Assembly: GCA_965370365.1 (NCBI GenBank) | Contig: CBDUSP010000063.1 | Span: forward strand, 1 to 8,673 | Reading direction: 5' to 3' | Source: DAIDHZ01 sp965370365 | GTDB lineage: Bacteria > Chlamydiota > Chlamydiia > Chlamydiales > SM23-39 | Length of the DNA stretch: 8,673 nucleotides | Part shown: piece by piece, positions 6,553-8,673 of the stretch | Layout: each line of letters starts with the position of its first letter | Position numbering within the stretch: the stretch's first letter is position 1 | Position numbers and translations under genes: made by a program | Notes under the pieces: model-generated | Databases searched by the model: none | Seen by the model: the letters and a program-made list of their open reading frames with translations, nothing else | Told to the model about the DNA's origin: nothing

Positions 6553-8046
6553 ATGTTAATTCATGCCACATCTCACCCTAACGAAAGATTACTCAGTCAG
6601 TTGAAGCAGGATAGAGGTCTCTATTTTGAAAGCATGGCTAATATCTTTAAAGACGCTCAGGCGGATAAGAGAATAATAAAAGAATTTACTGATCCAGGCG
6701 GTACCCACTACAGGGGTACTCTTCGCAATGGCAAGCCACAGGGGATGGGAACGCGGACTTTTGCAAATGGTGATTTCTGTGAGGGTGCATTTTTCGACGG
6801 ACAACTACAGGGGCAGTGGAAAGGGAAGGAGACTTATGCAAGTGGTGCGGTCTATGTGGGTTCATTTGTCGAGGGCAAGCGACAGGGGATGGGAACGCTG
6901 ACTCTTGCAAATGGTGATTTCTGTGAGGGTTCATTTGTTGATGGCAAGCGACGGGGGCAGTGGAAAGGGAAGGAGACTTATGCGGATGGTGCGGTCTATG
7001 TGGGTTCATTTGTCGAGGGCAAGCGACAGGGGCAGGGAACGCTGAAGCGGGCAAATGGTAGTGTCTATGTGGGTTCATTTGTCGAGGGCAAGCGACAGGG
7101 GCAGGGAACGCTGAAGTGGGCAAATGGTAATGTCTATGTGGGTTCATTTGTCGAGGGCTCTATACAAGGGATGGGAACGCTGAAGCTTGCAGATGGTAGT
7201 GTCTATGTGGGTTCATTTGTCAATGGACAACCAGACCCCGATATTTCTTTTTTAGAAAACTCTTTATTCTCTAAAGTCTTGCTTGGAATTAACGAGTGTG
7301 GAGCGAGGAGTACGCTCCTTACCGGAGTCATGCACAAGTATTTAAGTCAAAATGGATATGAAAAAGAGGGGGCTGCGTTGCGCTCAGCCCATGAACTCCA
7401 GCTGTGCACAGGGGCCCAGAGAAAGAGTCGAGCACCCCTCCTTTTAGAAGGATTAAAAAAAGACAAACCTCAGCTTCTCCTTTATGGATATAAGGAACAC
7501 TCAATGGGACTGTCACTATCATATTCCGAAGAAGAAAAAAAGGTCGATTGCGCCATTTTTAATTCCGGGAGTGGGTTGAAATATCACACACCAAGATTCC
7601 CGCATCATATCTCAACGCTACCTCCTCTAAACATAATGCGGGGCCAGCAGTTTCAAACCATGAAAGTTATTCGCGTTCCGGAAGAAAATATCACTCCTGA
7701 TAAAATCGAACAATTCTTAAACTGCGCAGATTTTACCACACCAGATGAAGCGTATCATGCGGTGCAGGAGATTCCTGGATCTAAGATTGTGGTCTTTTCA
7801 GATGAAGAAGCGATTTGGCAAACACAGCAAAACGGCAAGAATTGCACGATTGAGTGGATATTTGCTTACCTTAAAAATACAATGTCTTATCTCGAATACA
7901 AAAAGATGCGCCTAACACTCTTTCAGGATTGCCAATCTATACAAGCAACAGCTCCTTGGGCTACACCAGAAATGAAAGAAGCACTTAAGAAGCGAATCAA
8001 GGAAACAGAATATAAAATAAAAATGTTTTTCCTAAGAGCTCGTTAA
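6553..8046 (+). CDS. MORN-repeat protein with putative C-terminal cysteine-enzyme domain
   Basis: A 497-residue protein without a signal peptide or membrane helices. Residues 1-52 are a non-repetitive head. Residues 53-217 are seven MORN repeats (YVGSFVEGKRQGQGTL-type, 23 residues each, two of them 25), with a partial eighth to ~233; MORN repeats bind lipid membranes or proteins. Residues ~240-497 are unlike known MORN tails that I can name. They contain His316 (KEHSMGL), Asn337 (IFNSGSG), Gln424/425 and Cys431 (QQNGKNCTIEW). The order and spacing resemble clan CE-like proteases and acyltransferases (His, then Asp/Asn, then Gln five to seven residues before Cys). I infer a candidate secreted effector acting on a host membrane; this is unproven. 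ATG 6553 is the first start, with only a poor AGAG site upstream. The stop codon lies inside a repeat copy (8044), so the C-terminus may be truncated. Confidence 0.85.
   Translation: MLIHATSHPNERLLSQLKQDRGLYFESMANIFKDAQADKRIIKEFTDPGGTHYRGTLRNGKPQGMGTRTFANGDFCEGAFFDGQLQGQWKGKETYASGAVYVGSFVEGKRQGMGTLTLANGDFCEGSFVDGKRRGQWKGKETYADGAVYVGSFVEGKRQGQGTLKRANGSVYVGSFVEGKRQGQGTLKWANGNVYVGSFVEGSIQGMGTLKLADGSVYVGSFVNGQPDPDISFLENSLFSKVLLGINECGARSTLLTGVMHKYLSQNGYEKEGAALRSAHELQLCTGAQRKSRAPLLLEGLKKDKPQLLLYGYKEHSMGLSLSYSEEEKKVDCAIFNSGSGLKYHTPRFPHHISTLPPLNIMRGQQFQTMKVIRVPEENITPDKIEQFLNCADFTTPDEAYHAVQEIPGSKIVVFSDEEAIWQTQQNGKNCTIEWIFAYLKNTMSYLEYKKMRLTLFQDCQSIQATAPWATPEMKEALKKRIKETEYKIKMFFLRAR
6709..7251 (+). repeat. 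Coding tandem repeats (MORN array)
   Basis: Units begin at 6709, 6778, 6853, 6922, 6997, 7066, 7135 and 7204 (69 or 75 bp). The pair 6778-6921 is duplicated as 6922-7065 (144 bp), with long stretches of identical DNA. A GTTCATTTGTCGAGGGC core is exact in four units. Near-identity at synonymous positions shows recent expansion or gene conversion. Confidence 0.95.
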
Positions 8047-8090
8047 GGATCCACTGATCAATTGCTTTGTCCGGAATTCGACCAAGATTT
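8044..8090 (+). repeat. Coding-tail repeat, copy C, supplying the MORN gene's stop codon
   Basis: TTAAGGAT.CACTGA at 8043-8056 matches 8261-8274, and similarity extends to the GACCAAGATT near 8084. In the frame starting at 8045 it reads KDPLINCFVRNSTKIF then stop, matching the amidase tail KETLNNSFARASTKI with several synonymous differences. The MORN gene is in another frame and stops at the TAA formed by the first bases of the repeat. Confidence 0.7.
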
Positions 8091-8129
8091 TTGATGGTTT
8101 TTCTCCCTTTCCTCACAAGAGATAAGGCC

Positions 8130-8158
8130 TTGATTCGATCTCTTTGCCAGAGTATAAT
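8130..8158 (+). promoter_or_regulatory. Sigma-70-type promoter of the tRNA-Arg gene
   Basis: TTGATT (8130-8135), a 17-base spacer and a perfect TATAAT (8153-8158). The expected start near 8165 leaves a leader of about 6 bases before the tRNA at 8171. It is followed by a GC-rich GGCGCCC segment, comparable to stable-RNA discriminators. Confidence 0.75.
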
Positions 8159-8170
8159 GGCGCCCTTTTT

Positions 8171-8243
8171 GTCCTTGTAGCTCAGTGGATAGAGCGGTCG
8201 CCTCCTAAGCAACAGGTCGCAGGTTCGATTCCTGCCAAGGACG
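8171..8243 (+). tRNA. tRNA-Arg (anticodon CCT)
   Basis: A 73-base cloverleaf: acceptor GTCCTTG (8171-8177) pairs with CAAGGAC (8236-8242), discriminator G8243, D arm GCTC/GAGC, anticodon loop CTCCTAA with CCT at 8204-8206, five-base variable loop AGGTC, T arm GCAGG/CCTGC with loop TTCGATT. CCA is not encoded. The anticodon stem GTCGC/GCAAC has a C-A mismatch in its middle pair (8199 and 8211). It decodes AGG. It is a single-gene unit with its own promoter, flanked on both sides by copies of the same repeat. Confidence 0.97.
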
Positions 8244-8262
8244 ATTATTTCGCCTTTTTCTT

Positions 8263-8417
8263 AAGGATACACTGAATAACTGCTTTGCCAGGGATTCGCG
8301 CCGAAAAAGCTAATTTGGAGATCGGAATAAACTAGGGTTAGTTATTGCAGATCGAAAATTAACTTTTTCGGTGAATTTTGGTCGAAGCGCGGGCAAATGA
8401 GTTGTTCAGTGTCTCCT
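8263..8417. repeat. 155-bp near-palindrome formed by inverted coding-tail repeats (copies L and R)
   Basis: The left arm (from 8263 rightwards) and the right arm (from 8417 leftwards) match at 29 of the first 36 positions. After a 9-base indel they match at 15 of the next 16, then remain similar through ATTT..GATC and AATAA.CTA at the centre near 8335-8345. The right arm is the 3' end of the amidase gene. The left arm, read on the + strand, encodes KDTLNNCFARDSRRKS then stop and has no start codon. Transcripts entering from either side could fold into a long hairpin. Confidence 0.8.
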
Positions 8418-8673
8418 TGAGATAGTGGTCGATCCCATCGGCGATTCCGCGGGCAATTTGGTCTTGGTACTTCGGGTTTTTGATCTGGGTGCATTCTTGG
8501 GAGTTTGAGAGAAAACCTCCCTCAATAAGGATAGCTGGTACCGAGTTCTCCCGAAGGACGTAAAAATTGCCCTTTTTTACTCCACGAGATGTTGCCCCCG
8601 TTCTCTTAACAACCCCTGGCAAAATCGCTTCCGCTAAGTGTTTTGATGAAGCCGTGCGAGAATGGTTGTCCTT
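8359..8673 (-). CDS. N-acetylmuramoyl-L-alanine amidase (Amidase_3), C-terminal part
   Basis: Partial: the frame is open to the window edge, so the 5' part lies beyond 8673; the TTG at 8622 is internal, not a start. The 104 visible residues end an Amidase_3 (AmiA/AmiC-type) zinc amidase, which cuts the lactyl-amide bond between N-acetylmuramic acid and the stem peptide. Recognisable are SRGVKKGNFYVLRENSVPAI, the conserved LIEGGFLSN with the catalytic Glu, and the final helix QIARGIADGIDHYL. The domain normally ends there; the remaining KETLNNSFARASTKIHRKS is an extra tail that matches the repeats at 8045 and 8263. Chlamydiae use such amidases in division-linked peptidoglycan remodelling. The upstream (larger-coordinate) visible residues NHSRTASSKHLAEAI fit the family. 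Confidence 0.93.
   Translation of the reverse strand, partial: KDNHSRTASSKHLAEAILPGVVKRTGATSRGVKKGNFYVLRENSVPAILIEGGFLSNSQECTQIKNPKYQDQIARGIADGIDHYLKETLNNSFARASTKIHRKS

Noticed and set aside
6686..7147. 153-codon minus-strand frame rich in MNPHRHYHLP-like repeats
   Set aside because: It is the antisense shadow of the MORN array; the periodicity comes from the MORN codons.
7997..8212. 71-codon minus-strand frame over the end of the MORN gene and the tRNA
   Set aside because: It is antisense to tRNA-Arg and to the MORN 3' end, with no initiation signals.

Overview
The window looks like the chromosome of a member of the Chlamydiota, most likely an environmental lineage (Parachlamydia/Simkania/Rhabdochlamydia-like) and not a Chlamydia sensu stricto. 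The case rests on a methionine aminopeptidase with an N-terminal SEC-C zinc motif, an L28 gene followed by a phospholipase-D-fold gene, a MarC-family gene followed by map (both gene orders as I recall them from Chlamydia trachomatis), a large MORN-repeat protein and a short cell-wall amidase. The species assignment is inference; no database search was possible.

Layout. 1-122 holds the end of a ~76-bp repeat module. 198-2043 carries, on the + strand, rpmB (L28), a phospholipase D-like protein whose signal-peptide region is open but has no ordinary start codon, and a MarC-family membrane protein. 2108-2270 is a second locus of the same repeat family, here expanded into 23-bp hairpin units. 2333-3499 (+) carries map and, 6 bp later, an orphan HigA-type antitoxin. 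These converge on a minus-strand pair (6203 down to 3496): an M20 dipeptidase overlapping, by ATGA, a four-helix membrane protein with a long coiled coil. The HigA gene and the coiled-coil gene share 4 bp at their stops. 6204-6552 is a non-coding divergent region with one copy of a second repeat family and a good extended -10 promoter.

The right side is accessory in character. 6553-8046 (+) encodes seven full MORN repeats and a partial eighth, followed by a C-terminal domain with a His/Asn/Gln/Cys layout reminiscent of clan CE-like cysteine proteases or acyltransferases; it is a candidate host-directed effector. Its stop codon lies inside a short repeat. A second copy of that repeat lies just beyond a tRNA-Arg(CCT) gene with a strong sigma-70-like promoter. 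A third copy, inverted, is the 3' end of the N-acetylmuramoyl-L-alanine amidase gene that runs off the right edge on the minus strand. The three copies keep the same reading frame, which suggests a moving or duplicated C-terminal coding tail.

How the genes work together: the left half is housekeeping (ribosome, N-terminal methionine removal, peptide turnover, membrane proteins) in compact gene pairs. The MORN protein is a single-gene unit. The amidase belongs to peptidoglycan remodelling. The items most worth following up are the MORN/cysteine-enzyme fusion, the frame-conserved coding-tail repeat with its 155-bp near-palindrome, the startless phospholipase D, and the hairpin repeat family with a compensatory base change.
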